Shown here piece by piece: positions 16,909-26,858 of a stretch of 64,000 bases of DNA (positions are counted from its first letter, which is position 1; every line of letters begins with the position of its first letter). Source of the stretch: an uncultured Prevotellaceae bacterium (GTDB taxonomy: Bacteria > Bacteroidota > Bacteroidia > Bacteroidales > Bacteroidaceae); contig ONDA01000005.1 of NCBI GenBank assembly GCA_900316475.1, positions 33,390-97,389 of the forward strand. The letters run 5' to 3'. The notes under the pieces were generated by a model that worked only from the letters and a program-made list of their open reading frames with translations, searched no databases and was not told the DNA's origin. A program made the position numbers and the translations under genes.

Positions 16909-18426
16909 TTAATTAGTTTTTGTAACGATGGTTTCTTGTGGCCGCTCAACAATGCCCCTGATAGTGATGGGCTTCTTCTGATAGTTCTCCTGAGCGGTAA
17001 TGGCAACGGTGTCGGCATCGAAGCGCATGTTCAGGCGCACGGCTCCCATCCAGTCGACAAAGTGAAGCTTGGCCTGCAGCGTGTCGCCCTGCCAAGCATA
17101 GCAGGCTCCGACGTGGAAAGGCGGACGAATAGTGCTGAACTGGTTCTGGACAGCATAGCGGGCATTAAGCGGATAGATGCTGACGGCAGACGTAGCCCAT
17201 TGCTGATAGCCCATCAGCACACGGGCTGTAACATGATGGTTGTCGGTAATCATCAGTACGTTACCGGATTCAAAGCGCAGGGCCGTCCACTTGAGCGGGT
17301 TCTTGCCGAGACGGATGGTCAGTCCCTGATAGTCGCCCATCAGCTGATGGGTTGGCTCACCCATGAGAACGGGCAGTGAGTCGGCGCGTTGCAAGAGCAA
17401 CCGATAATCGTCGGAAGGCAGCAGGGGCTGGGCATGCATACCCTTGAACAGCGTCTTCCAGATGTAGCCAAACTGGCGCCCGCCGCCAGCGAGATGACAC
17501 TGGTTGATGACGATGACGGCATTCTGACGCGGTACGACCACGACATACTGACCATAGGCTCCGTCGGCACGGGATGCCGTAGGATATCCACAGCGCCACA
17601 TCTGGTAACAATAGCCGTCGCCGTCCTTGCGGCTGACGTGCTCGCGCATCATAGCATCGACCCACTCTGCGGGTATGAGTTGCTCACCGTGCCAGCGACC
17701 ACGTTGCAGCAGCAGCTGTCCGAACTTGGCCAACGACTCAGGTTGTATGTAGAGTCCCCAGCCGCCGGTGACAATACCTTCAGGGCTGAGTTCCCAACAT
17801 ACATCGGTGATGTTCAGCGCCTTGAAAACACGCTGACGCAGATAGTCGAGCACGTTCATGCCCGTCACTCTCTGGACAATGGCCGACAGCAGGTAGGTGT
17901 CGATGGAATCATACTGGAAGCGCTTGCCTGGATCGGCATTCATAGGATGAGCCAGATAGTCGCGAATCCACTGACGGCTGACATTGCGCATCTGAGTATC
18001 AACAGTAAAGCCCGACCGCATGGTGAGCAGATCTTCGACGGTGATGCTGGCCAGTCGCCAGCTGACCAGTTTGGGCAGATGTTCTGGGAAGAAGGTCACA
18101 AGACGGTCGGTCAGTTGCAGTTTCTTCTCGCCGATGGCAATACCGACGGCGGCTGCAACGAAAGTCTTGGAGCACGAGAACTGCGTGTGTTTGTATTCTG
18201 GACGGAAGGGCACAGGATAAAGCTCGCCGACAATTTTGCCACTACGCATGACGATGACACTGTGAATCTCGGTCTGAGGCATAGCGAGTAGCGAATCAAA
18301 GAAGGCGCTGACCTGTGCCGAACGTAGTCCGACAGCCTCGGGCGACGTGCGCGGCAAGTCGTTGGTCTGGGCTTGCAAAGACAGGCAACCGAACACAGAA
18401 AGGATGGTAAGTATGGTTTGCTTCAT
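16909..18426 (-). CDS. Exported serine hydrolase, beta-lactamase class C family
   Basis: 505 residues from the ATG at 18426, with a signal peptide (MKQTILTILSVFGCLSLQAQ). The beta-lactamase domain follows: FSCSKTFVAAAVG contains the SxxK nucleophile motif, and TVEDLLTMRSGF and GWGLYIQPESLAKFGQLLLQ are conserved family stretches. The C-terminal 130 or so residues form an extra domain of unknown role. Family members include esterases, peptidases and transferases, so the substrate is open; being next to pectate lyase, an esterase acting on decorated pectin is conceivable. It starts just after a strong terminator for the atp operon and no consensus promoter is seen in the 44-base gap. Confidence 0.8.
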   Translation of the reverse strand: MKQTILTILSVFGCLSLQAQTNDLPRTSPEAVGLRSAQVSAFFDSLLAMPQTEIHSVIVMRSGKIVGELYPVPFRPEYKHTQFSCSKTFVAAAVGIAIGEKKLQLTDRLVTFFPEHLPKLVSWRLASITVEDLLTMRSGFTVDTQMRNVSRQWIRDYLAHPMNADPGKRFQYDSIDTYLLSAIVQRVTGMNVLDYLRQRVFKALNITDVCWELSPEGIVTGGWGLYIQPESLAKFGQLLLQRGRWHGEQLIPAEWVDAMMREHVSRKDGDGYCYQMWRCGYPTASRADGAYGQYVVVVPRQNAVIVINQCHLAGGGRQFGYIWKTLFKGMHAQPLLPSDDYRLLLQRADSLPVLMGEPTHQLMGDYQGLTIRLGKNPLKWTALRFESGNVLMITDNHHVTARVLMGYQQWATSAVSIYPLNARYAVQNQFSTIRPPFHVGACYAWQGDTLQAKLHFVDWMGAVRLNMRFDADTVAITAQENYQKKPITIRGIVERPQETIVTKTN

Positions 18427-18428
18427 AG

Positions 18429-18466
18429 AAAGAACACTTGCGGACTCCCGGTAAGGAGCCCGCAAG
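18429..18466 (-). terminator. Intrinsic terminator of the ATP synthase operon
   Basis: Minus strand stem CTTGCGGGCTCC / GGAGTCCGCAAG (12 pairs, one G-U) with loop TTACCG, followed by TGTTCTTTCT. It begins five bases after the atpG stop codon. Confidence 0.75.
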
Positions 18467-18470
18467 CATG

Positions 18471-19445
18471 TTAGTTGTTGACAGAACCGCCGACAATGTC
18501 GAGCAGTTCGCTGGTGATGGCCTGCTGTCGGCTCTTGTTGTACTGAAGGTTCAACTGACGCAACAGTTCGTCGGCATTGTCTGTTGCCGTCTGCATAGCC
18601 ACCATACGGGCGGCATGTTCAGACGCAACACTATCGAGCAGAGCCGTGTAAAGCGACAGATGAGCTAACTTCGGGAGAAGCTGCGACAGAACAGTGTCCA
18701 TATCGGGTTCAACGATGAAGTTGTCGTTCAGCGGCGGCACCTCCTTGCCTTCGGCATTCACCTTAGCCTTCTTCTTGCGGTTCTTTTTCAGATACTCCTG
18801 ACTCTCCTTCGTAGCGGTAATCGACGAAAGGTCGCGCTCGTGGTCACGCTCTAACTCCTCTTCAACGTCGATGGGCAGGAAGGTCTTACGTGTCAGAACC
18901 TGTGAACCTGCCGACTTGAAGTGATGATAGACAAGCTCCACCTTATCTATCTGACCCTCAGCAAATTTCTTACCCAGCTCCATAGCGATGTCGATACATT
19001 GGCGTACGTTGGGCTTATCAGCCAAAGCAGAGAATTCTCCCTGCACATCGTAGCCCAGTTTCTGAGCCTTCTCATAGACTTTGCGGCCAATGGGATAGAC
19101 TTCGATGCCGTCAATGCCCTGTTCGCGATATTCCGCTACGATATGCTGCATCATCTTGATGACGTTTGCATTAAAGCCTCCACAGAGCGACGAATTGCTG
19201 GCAAATACTACCAAAGCCACTCGATGAACGGGCCGAGGCTGGTCGTAGATGGTCTGTGCCTCAGCTTCGGCTGCCAAAAACGACTTCAGGATATGCTCCA
19301 ACATCGTCTCGTAAGGAAGCATGTTCTGAATAGCAACCTGAGCGTGGTGCAACTTCGACGAAGCCACCATCTTCATGGCCGACGTTATCTTTCGCGTAGA
19401 GTTGACTGAGGCTATGCGACCTTTAATCTCTTTCAGGCTTGGCAT
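18471..19445 (-). CDS. atpG: ATP synthase F1 subunit gamma
   Basis: Central-stalk subunit of the F-type ATP synthase. 324 residues, against about 290 in most bacteria. The N-terminal coiled coil (MPSLKEIKGRIASVNSTRKI, TSAMKMVA) and C-terminal helix (ASEHAARMVAMQTATDNADE) are typical. The extra length is a charged, lysine-rich stretch at about residues 196-240 (including EYLKKNRKKKAKVNAEGK) just before the IVEPD segment. Last gene of the atp operon. Confidence 0.95.
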   Translation of the reverse strand: MPSLKEIKGRIASVNSTRKITSAMKMVASSKLHHAQVAIQNMLPYETMLEHILKSFLAAEAEAQTIYDQPRPVHRVALVVFASNSSLCGGFNANVIKMMQHIVAEYREQGIDGIEVYPIGRKVYEKAQKLGYDVQGEFSALADKPNVRQCIDIAMELGKKFAEGQIDKVELVYHHFKSAGSQVLTRKTFLPIDVEEELERDHERDLSSITATKESQEYLKKNRKKKAKVNAEGKEVPPLNDNFIVEPDMDTVLSQLLPKLAHLSLYTALLDSVASEHAARMVAMQTATDNADELLRQLNLQYNKSRQQAITSELLDIVGGSVNN

Positions 19446-19451
19446 AGGCTA

Positions 19452-21038
19452 TCAAGCTTTATACGTGCCTGCGATGTCAGCCATCACGGCTTCAATCTTG
19501 GACGTAGTTTCATCGTCAATCTTTCCACTGGCGAGGGTCTCGATGACCTCAGGATTGGCAGAACGGAGCTTGTCGAGGAATTGGTCTTGACACTGACGCA
19601 CCTTATCAATGGGTACCTGGCGCATCAAACCATGTACACCGCAATACAGGATGGCGATTTGCTCGCCAACGGGCATCGGGCTGTACTGTGGCTGGATGAG
19701 CAACTGGTTGTTCTTACGTCCACGGTCGAGCGTCATAGCAGTCACAGCATCCATGTCACTAGAGAACTTCGAGAAAGACTCCAACTCACGATACTGAGCC
19801 TGATCTATCTTCAATGTACCTGCCACCTTCTTCATGGACTTAATCTGCGCAGAACCACCTACACGGGACACGGAGATACCAACATTGATGGCGGGACGGA
19901 AGCCCTGGTTGAAGAGGTCGCTCTCAAGGAAAATCTGACCGTCAGTAATGGAAATAACATTTGTCGGGATGTAAGCCGATACGTCACCAGCCTGCGTCTC
20001 GATGATAGGCAGAGCAGTAAGAGAACCGCCGCCCTTGACATGACCCTTCATGCACTCAGGCAGGTCGTTCATCTTCTCAGCCACTTCCTGCTGTTCGTTC
20101 ATCTTGGCAGCACGTTCCAACAAACGGCTGTGGAGATAGAACACATCACCGGGATATGCCTCACGTCCAGAGGGACGGCGCAGAATCAGCGATACCTCAC
20201 GGTAGGCTACAGCCTGCTTCGACAGGTCGTCGTAGACTACCAATGCTGGCAGGCCACGGTCACGGAAATACTCACCTATAGCAGCTCCGGCAAAGGGCGC
20301 ATAGTACTGCATGGCGGCAGGGTCAGCAGCAGTAGCAGCCACAATGATAGTGTATGGCATGGCACCGTGCTCCTGCAGCGTACTGACAAGGGCTGCAACG
20401 GTAGAGGCCTTCTGACCGATGGCTACATAGATACAGTAGACAGGCTTGCCTGCCTCATAGAAGCTTTTCTGATTGATAATGGTATCCACGGCAATGGCCG
20501 TCTTACCGGTCTGGCGGTCGCCGATAATGAGCTCACGTTGTCCACGACCGATAGGAATCATCGAGTCGATGGCTTTCAGACCGGTCTGCAGCGGTTCCTT
20601 CACAGGCTGACGATAGATAACGCCCGGAGCCTTACGGTCGAGCGGCATTTCGAAAGCACCAGTGAGGTCTATGTCGCCCTTGCCGTCAATGGCCTGCCCA
20701 AGAGGATTGATGACACGTCCGAGCATATTGTCGTTGACACGGATGGAAGCAATACGCTTCGTGCGCTTCACGACCTGTCCCTCCTTAATGCCCGACGTAG
20801 GACCAAGGAGCACACAGCCCACATTGTCTTCTTCCAAGTTCATCACGATAGCCATCGTGCCGTTCTCAAACTCCAGCAGCTCGTTGGCCTCAGCATTACG
20901 AAGACCGTAGATACGAGCCACGCCATCGCTGACGGTAAGCACGGTGCCTACTTCGTCGAATTTCTCGGCACTGGAGATTCCCTTCAATTGGTCGAGCAGC
21001 ACCTGGGATACTTCGCTTGGTTTGATTTTATCTGACAT
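19452..21038 (-). CDS. atpA: ATP synthase F1 subunit alpha
   Basis: Non-catalytic nucleotide-binding subunit, 528 residues, slightly longer than the usual 500-515. The P-loop [20 protein letters not shown] and [17 protein letters not shown] are all present. It sits six bases before atpG and after a 97-base gap from atpH that contains short AATTTCACG repeats. A long antisense frame across it (19581-21035) is a codon-usage shadow. Confidence 0.97.
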   Translation of the reverse strand: MSDKIKPSEVSQVLLDQLKGISSAEKFDEVGTVLTVSDGVARIYGLRNAEANELLEFENGTMAIVMNLEEDNVGCVLLGPTSGIKEGQVVKRTKRIASIRVNDNMLGRVINPLGQAIDGKGDIDLTGAFEMPLDRKAPGVIYRQPVKEPLQTGLKAIDSMIPIGRGQRELIIGDRQTGKTAIAVDTIINQKSFYEAGKPVYCIYVAIGQKASTVAALVSTLQEHGAMPYTIIVAATAADPAAMQYYAPFAGAAIGEYFRDRGLPALVVYDDLSKQAVAYREVSLILRRPSGREAYPGDVFYLHSRLLERAAKMNEQQEVAEKMNDLPECMKGHVKGGGSLTALPIIETQAGDVSAYIPTNVISITDGQIFLESDLFNQGFRPAINVGISVSRVGGSAQIKSMKKVAGTLKIDQAQYRELESFSKFSSDMDAVTAMTLDRGRKNNQLLIQPQYSPMPVGEQIAILYCGVHGLMRQVPIDKVRQCQDQFLDKLRSANPEVIETLASGKIDDETTSKIEAVMADIAGTYKA

Positions 21039-21135
21039 AAATTAATTGTTCTTTTTCTTTCTACTACAAATTTCACGAATTTCACGAATTTTGCTGCGCA
21101 TGAATAATTAGTGAAATTAGCGTAATAAGTGGTCG

Positions 21136-21672
21136 TTATTTCTTCAGTGCTTGTAGAATGCTGTTGAGTTTGGCCTTCACACTGGCATCCATACGATACG
21201 TGTCGTATTCAAGGATGAAGCCGCCGATGATGTCGGGGTTCAACACAGTTTCAAACTCCACAGTTCCATTAGTCTTACTCTCCACCATCTGACGCATCTT
21301 CTGCTCGGTAGCAGGGCTGACGCGGGCTGCGGTGATGAGACGTCCACGGATGATGTTCTTCTGCTGACGATAGAGCGTGACGTACGAATTGGCGATGAAC
21401 TGCATCACCGGCTCCCGGTCTTCTTTCAGCACTAAACCAATGAAGGCACGGGTCAAGGCGGTAGGCTGGCCGCCAACAGCCGTCAGCAGCAGCTCTTCCT
21501 TCTTGTCCTTCGAGAGCATCGGGCCTGCTATCGTTTGACGAAGCTGCGGCACGTCGATGTAGCTCTTGGCCAAGAGCTGCATCTCCTGATAGACGGCCTC
21601 ATCCTGCTTCTGCTCAGTGGCACTCTTCAAGAGCGCACGGGCGTAGCGAACCGATATGACTCCTATATCCAT
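21136..21672 (-). CDS. atpH: ATP synthase F1 subunit delta
   Basis: Peripheral-stalk subunit joining F1 to subunit b. 178 residues, normal length. ARALLKSATEQ at the N-terminus and the C-terminal GGFILEYDTYRMDASVKAKL match the family's conserved ends. It follows atpF after 12 bases. Confidence 0.93.
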   Translation of the reverse strand: MDIGVISVRYARALLKSATEQKQDEAVYQEMQLLAKSYIDVPQLRQTIAGPMLSKDKKEELLLTAVGGQPTALTRAFIGLVLKEDREPVMQFIANSYVTLYRQQKNIIRGRLITAARVSPATEQKMRQMVESKTNGTVEFETVLNPDIIGGFILEYDTYRMDASVKAKLNSILQALKK

Positions 21673-21684
21673 ACGTTTTCTCGT

Positions 21685-22182
21685 TTACTTGTCCTTAGAA
21701 ACTTCATCCAGCATACGGTCGATGAGATCCATCTGCGCCTTGTCATCCTTGAGGTTCTGGCGAAGAACCTTCTCGGCTATCTCGACGCTAAGTGTAGCTA
21801 CTTGCTTACGGATGTCGGCAATGGCTGCCTTCTTCTCCTGCTCGATGGCCACACGGGCATCTTCCAAGAGACGGGCACCTTCCTGACGGGCCTTGTCCTG
21901 AGCTTTCTCTACGATGGCATCGCGGGTGTCGGCAGCCTCTTTCAGTATCTGAGCCTGCTTCTCGCGCGCCTCCTGGAGGATGGATTCACCTTCTTTCTGT
22001 ATATTGGCCAGTCGTTCATTGGCCTCATGCGCCTTGCGCAGAGAGTCGTCGATGAAAGCCTGACGCTCCTTCACCATCCCAGTGATGATGGGGAACCCGA
22101 ACTTCCACAACAGGAAGAACACCACAAGGAACGTGATGGTCATCCAGAACAACAGTCCAGTACTCGGAATTAATAAATCCAT
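21685..22182 (-). CDS. atpF: ATP synthase F0 subunit b
   Basis: Peripheral stalk of the F0 sector. 165 residues: one N-terminal transmembrane helix (about residues 8-28, LLFWMTITFLVVFFLLWKFG) followed by a long charged, Ala-rich coiled coil. Position between atpE and atpH is the standard order. Confidence 0.93.
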   Translation of the reverse strand: MDLLIPSTGLLFWMTITFLVVFFLLWKFGFPIITGMVKERQAFIDDSLRKAHEANERLANIQKEGESILQEAREKQAQILKEAADTRDAIVEKAQDKARQEGARLLEDARVAIEQEKKAAIADIRKQVATLSVEIAEKVLRQNLKDDKAQMDLIDRMLDEVSKDK

Positions 22183-22239
22183 ACGCTGATACTATTTTCG
22201 ATTTACTTTTCGATTGACAATCGCAAAACCGTGAATCTT

Positions 22240-22476
22240 TTAGATGCAGAGGAATGCGATAACGGCTGCGAACAGGGCAACACCCTCAATCAGGGCGGCG
22301 GCCACAATCATGTTCGTGAACAGCTTGCTCATCACTTCAGGCTGACGAGCCATAGCGTCCATGGCCTGTCCTCCAATTCTACCAATACCAAGACCTGCGC
22401 CAATAGCTGCGAGACCTGCGCCTACTGCGGCGCCCAACTTTGCAACACCTTCTGCTGCCAATAATGCTGTAATCAT
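22240..22476 (-). CDS. atpE: ATP synthase F0 subunit c
   Basis: Rotor-ring proteolipid of 78 residues, two membrane helices joined by the conserved polar loop ARQPE. The ion-binding carboxylate is Glu64 in ALIEGVALF. At the positions where sodium-type rings have Gln and Ser (GxGQG and ES), this protein has Ile (GLGIG) and Gly (EG), so proton coupling is expected. Confidence 0.95.
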   Translation of the reverse strand: MITALLAAEGVAKLGAAVGAGLAAIGAGLGIGRIGGQAMDAMARQPEVMSKLFTNMIVAAALIEGVALFAAVIAFLCI

Positions 22477-22516
22477 AATTGTGTAAGTTTTTAATTGTTA
22501 ATATTTTAATTGTTTA

Positions 22517-23566
22517 TTATTCATGTTCTGGTTCAACTCTTGCCAAGCCGATGAATACGGCCGAGAGCATGGTGAAGACCATTGCCTGGATGAAGCATAC
22601 CAGGCACTCGAGGCACATCATGAAGATGCTCATCACCACCGACAACGCCGACATCGACAACTGCACAGCCACCGCCTGGGTTGCCACCAGGAAGATGATG
22701 CAGGTAATGGCGACGGCAATGGCGTGACCGGCCATCATGTTGGCGAAAAGTCGGATCATCAGGGCGAACGGCTTCGTGAAGATACCGACGAACTCAATCA
22801 CGGGAATAATGGGGATGGGCGCCTTCAGCCATGTGGGCACATCGGGCCAGAAGATGTCCTTCCAGTAGTGCTTGTTGCCCGAGAACTGCACGATGAGAAA
22901 CGTGCAGAGGGCCAGGAAGAACGTCACGGCAATGTTGCCCGTCACGTTGCCCGAGCCCGGCGGGAACGGTATCAAGCCCATCACGTTACAGGTGAAGATG
23001 AAGAAGAAGCAGGTCAGCAGGTAGGGCGTGTACTTCTCGTACCCCTTGCCTACGCCCGGCTTGATGATTTCATCCACCACGTACATCACCATCATCTCAA
23101 CGAAGCCGACGAAGCCACCAGGGGCCGGGTCGCTGGCCTTGCGCTTCCTGTACCAGCGGGCGCTGAACAGGATGCAGCAAAGCAGGATGGCCACGTTGAT
23201 GAACATCACGGCCACCGTCTTCGTGATACTGAGGTCGAGGACGGGGGAACCGTTCTCCACTATCTTGCCAGCATTCTCTCCTTCTGTGGCAATGGCCAGT
23301 CCGTAAGGGCCTTGGCGCAGCCCGTTGGCATCGGCGTGGTGCTCGAACTGTGACGAGCAGAAGACGTGCCAACCGGTCGACGAGTTGACGATGACGGGCA
23401 ACGGAATAACCAGCGACTTCCCTTCACCGAGGTCGGTGACATGCCATTCGTGTGAGTCCTTGATATGCTCAAGCACCACCTCCTTGGCTGAGAAGTCTGC
23501 TGCCATCGCCGGCACCAATGCGAACATCAGTAGAGCAACGCTAAGCAGTCGTTTGATGTGATTCAT
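22517..23566 (-). CDS. atpB: ATP synthase F0 subunit a
   Basis: Stator channel subunit, 349 residues from the ATG at 23566. The N-terminus MNHIKRLLSVALLMFALVPAMAADF looks like a signal peptide followed by an extra periplasmic region of about 100 residues, a form seen in Bacteroidota. The essential Arg lies in ALMIRLFANMMAGHAIAVAI. The frame extends upstream only to a TTG inside a TCAATT repeat, which is unlikely as a start. Confidence 0.94.
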   Translation of the reverse strand: MNHIKRLLSVALLMFALVPAMAADFSAKEVVLEHIKDSHEWHVTDLGEGKSLVIPLPVIVNSSTGWHVFCSSQFEHHADANGLRQGPYGLAIATEGENAGKIVENGSPVLDLSITKTVAVMFINVAILLCCILFSARWYRKRKASDPAPGGFVGFVEMMVMYVVDEIIKPGVGKGYEKYTPYLLTCFFFIFTCNVMGLIPFPPGSGNVTGNIAVTFFLALCTFLIVQFSGNKHYWKDIFWPDVPTWLKAPIPIIPVIEFVGIFTKPFALMIRLFANMMAGHAIAVAITCIIFLVATQAVAVQLSMSALSVVMSIFMMCLECLVCFIQAMVFTMLSAVFIGLARVEPEHE

Positions 23567-23568
23567 TA

Positions 23569-23602
23569 TCAATTTTTCAGTTTTCAATTTTCAATTATCA
23601 AT
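23569..23602. repeat. TCAATT-type short tandem repeat between atp genes
   Basis: Runs of TTTTCAATT and ATCAATT fill the gap between atpB and the next gene; the same wording recurs at 24157-24186 between atpC and atpD. Confidence 0.7.
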
Positions 23603-23866
23603 TCAATGTCTCATTGAGAGTGTTACGACCATCGTTATCGCGTACATTATTAATATAATAGCAGCGAAGTGGATGGCATCTTCTCTGTTCGGGGCGAAGA
23701 ATACGTAGAGGCCGACCACCGTAGCGACGAGCAACATACGTATCGTTGTCATGATGAGATAGAACTGTACCAAGTGTTCGGGCGAACGCCGTTTCACGAC
23801 GTCATAGCCTTTCACATAGGCACTGCCGAGTAACGTAAAGAACAGGACAAGGAAGAAAATCTTCAT
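23603..23866 (-). CDS. Small membrane protein of the atp operon (AtpI-like position)
   Basis: 87 residues with three hydrophobic segments (about 1-19, 34-58, 64-85). It sits directly upstream of atpB, where other bacteria carry atpI, an accessory gene linked to c-ring assembly. I see no diagnostic AtpI motif, so the role is inferred from position only. Confidence 0.7.
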   Translation of the reverse strand: MKIFFLVLFFTLLGSAYVKGYDVVKRRSPEHLVQFYLIMTTIRMLLVATVVGLYVFFAPNREDAIHFAAIILIMYAITMVVTLSMRH

Positions 23867-23919
23867 TTTAAAATTTTCCGCTCGGCGCCTTGCGACGCTT
23901 CGCTTGCGAAGAATCTCTA

Positions 23920-24153
23920 TTATTCTGTTTTCTCGACACAGAGCGACACCTCGTTCTGCTGCACCTCGACGAATCCTCCTAAGATTTCCAACTGCTGTCC
24001 GTCATACTCCACGACACCCTTTCCGAGTGTTGAGATGATGGGGGCGTGGTTCGTGAGGATCTCGAAGTTGCCCTGTGTGCCAGGCACCTTTACGCTCTCC
24101 ACCTCACCGGTGAACTCTATCTTCTCGGGCGAAACAATCTTTAGCGTCAGCAT
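23920..24153 (-). CDS. atpC: ATP synthase F1 subunit epsilon
   Basis: 77 residues from the ATG at 24153 (MLTLKIVSPEKIEFTGEVES). Only the N-terminal beta-sandwich domain is present; the C-terminal helical hairpin used for inhibition in E. coli is absent, as in many Bacteroidota. LTNHAPIISTLGKGVV is the conserved core. The frame begins three codons earlier at a TTG inside a repeat. Confidence 0.92.
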   Translation of the reverse strand: MLTLKIVSPEKIEFTGEVESVKVPGTQGNFEILTNHAPIISTLGKGVVEYDGQQLEILGGFVEVQQNEVSLCVEKTE

Positions 24154-24156
24154 AAT

Positions 24157-24183
24157 TGTCAATTTTCAATTATCAATTGTCAA

Positions 24184-24186
<3 letters not shown>
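24157..24186. repeat. TCAATT-type short tandem repeat between atpC and atpD
   Basis: Alternating GTCAATT, TTTCAATT and ATCAATT units; second copy of the family inside the operon. Confidence 0.7.
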
Positions 24187-25725
<1,539 letters not shown>

Positions 25726-25759
25726 TTAGAGTTTATATATTTTGGTCGTAATAATCTGC

Positions 25760-26836
25760 CTACAAAGTTACATTATTTTTTTGTAATACAAAAACTTTTG
25801 GCAAAAAAATATGAGTTATTGGGTTGGTTTTAACAAAAATGCCGCGTTTGACATAGCCTGCATATGTACAGTTCTCGATGATGACATTCTCTACCCCACC
25901 CGACATCTCGCTACCGATAACTACGCCGTGAAGGCCCTTGAAGCGGCACAAGCGTATGAGGATATCGCGTGAAGGCCCACCCATCGTCCATCCGTCATTG
26001 TCGCGTCCACTCTTGATGGCCACATTATCGTCGCCATTGTCAAAGCGGATGTCTTCTATCAGCACGCCTTGCGACGACTCGATGTCGATGCCATCGTTGT
26101 TTGTCAAACGTGCCTTACAGCGCAGGCCTCGCAGTCGAACATTCTTACATTGTAGCATGTGTATGCACCAGAATGGAGAACGATTGATGTAAACGCTCGA
26201 CAACGTTACGCGCTCACAGCGATATAGCTGTATTAGCTGCGGTCTGAGGAAGTGCCCTGCTCCCATGAGTCGTTGTTCAAGCGGCTCACCGCGATGATTC
26301 CACTCACGACTTGAATTTTGGTCCTTGCCCTGACACTTGCTCCACTCCGAGAAAGTCTCGGCCGCCGTTCCGCCATCAATGACACCTTGTCCTACAATGG
26401 CCACATCGTGCAGCCCATAGCCATAGATAAACGGCGAGTAGTTCCAAAGCAGCGTTCCCTCCCACGACGTACTGACCGCCGGCAGGTAATTTTTGGGTTG
26501 GCCTGTAAACATTAGTTTTGCATTCTTACTTATTTCGAGTGTAACGCCCGACACCAAGTGGATGGGACCGCCTACAAGCCATACCCCTTCTGGAATAACG
26601 ATACGCACGGGGCCGTTTTTCTGTGCATAGCGCATAGCCTTAACAAATGCACGATAGCAATTAGTAGCCGAATCACCTTTAGCGCCAAACTGTGAGATGC
26701 TTATTTTTCTCTGAGGGATCTGTGCACCATTGACTGCTTTAAGAATAGAGTCGCGCAATGCAATCCGATCTATTGCATACATAGAAGATACCCATACACT
26801 TAGGAGCATCCATAGTGTCAATAATAGTCTTTGCAT
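25760..26836 (-). CDS. GH28 polygalacturonase-like protein, C-terminus apparently truncated
   Basis: 358 residues with a signal peptide (MQRLLLTLWMLLSVWVSSMYA). GH28 hallmarks are present: NNDGIDIES, GDDNVAIKSGRD, HGVVIGSEMSGG and RGIFVK, which cover the catalytic Asp residues, the His and the Arg/Lys site. Normal relatives run about 80-120 residues further with more beta-helix coils. Here homology stops just after RGIFVKTNP, and the last 18 residues (ITHIFLPKVFVLQKNNVTL) coincide with the atp promoter. I read it as a 3'-truncated gene that may or may not fold. It lies 22 bases after the nadE stop. Confidence 0.75.
   Translation of the reverse strand: MQRLLLTLWMLLSVWVSSMYAIDRIALRDSILKAVNGAQIPQRKISISQFGAKGDSATNCYRAFVKAMRYAQKNGPVRIVIPEGVWLVGGPIHLVSGVTLEISKNAKLMFTGQPKNYLPAVSTSWEGTLLWNYSPFIYGYGLHDVAIVGQGVIDGGTAAETFSEWSKCQGKDQNSSREWNHRGEPLEQRLMGAGHFLRPQLIQLYRCERVTLSSVYINRSPFWCIHMLQCKNVRLRGLRCKARLTNNDGIDIESSQGVLIEDIRFDNGDDNVAIKSGRDNDGWTMGGPSRDILIRLCRFKGLHGVVIGSEMSGGVENVIIENCTYAGYVKRGIFVKTNPITHIFLPKVFVLQKNNVTL
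25763..25792 (-). promoter_or_regulatory. Promoter of the ATP synthase operon
   Basis: Minus strand TTTTTG ending at 25789, 18 bases, then TAACTTTG (25770-25763): close to the full consensus, 53 bases before the atpD start. The box is formed by the last codons of the truncated GH28 gene. Confidence 0.75.
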
Positions 26837-26858
26837 TTTGTTTAAATATCGACTAATT

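Noticed and set aside
19581-21035. 484-codon open frame antisense to atpA
   Set aside because: Mirror frame of a highly conserved gene; no recognisable motifs and no expression signals of its own.
22240-22476. Sodium-type ATP synthase c-ring
   Set aside because: Positions that bind sodium (Gln and Ser in sodium-type rings) are Ile and Gly here.
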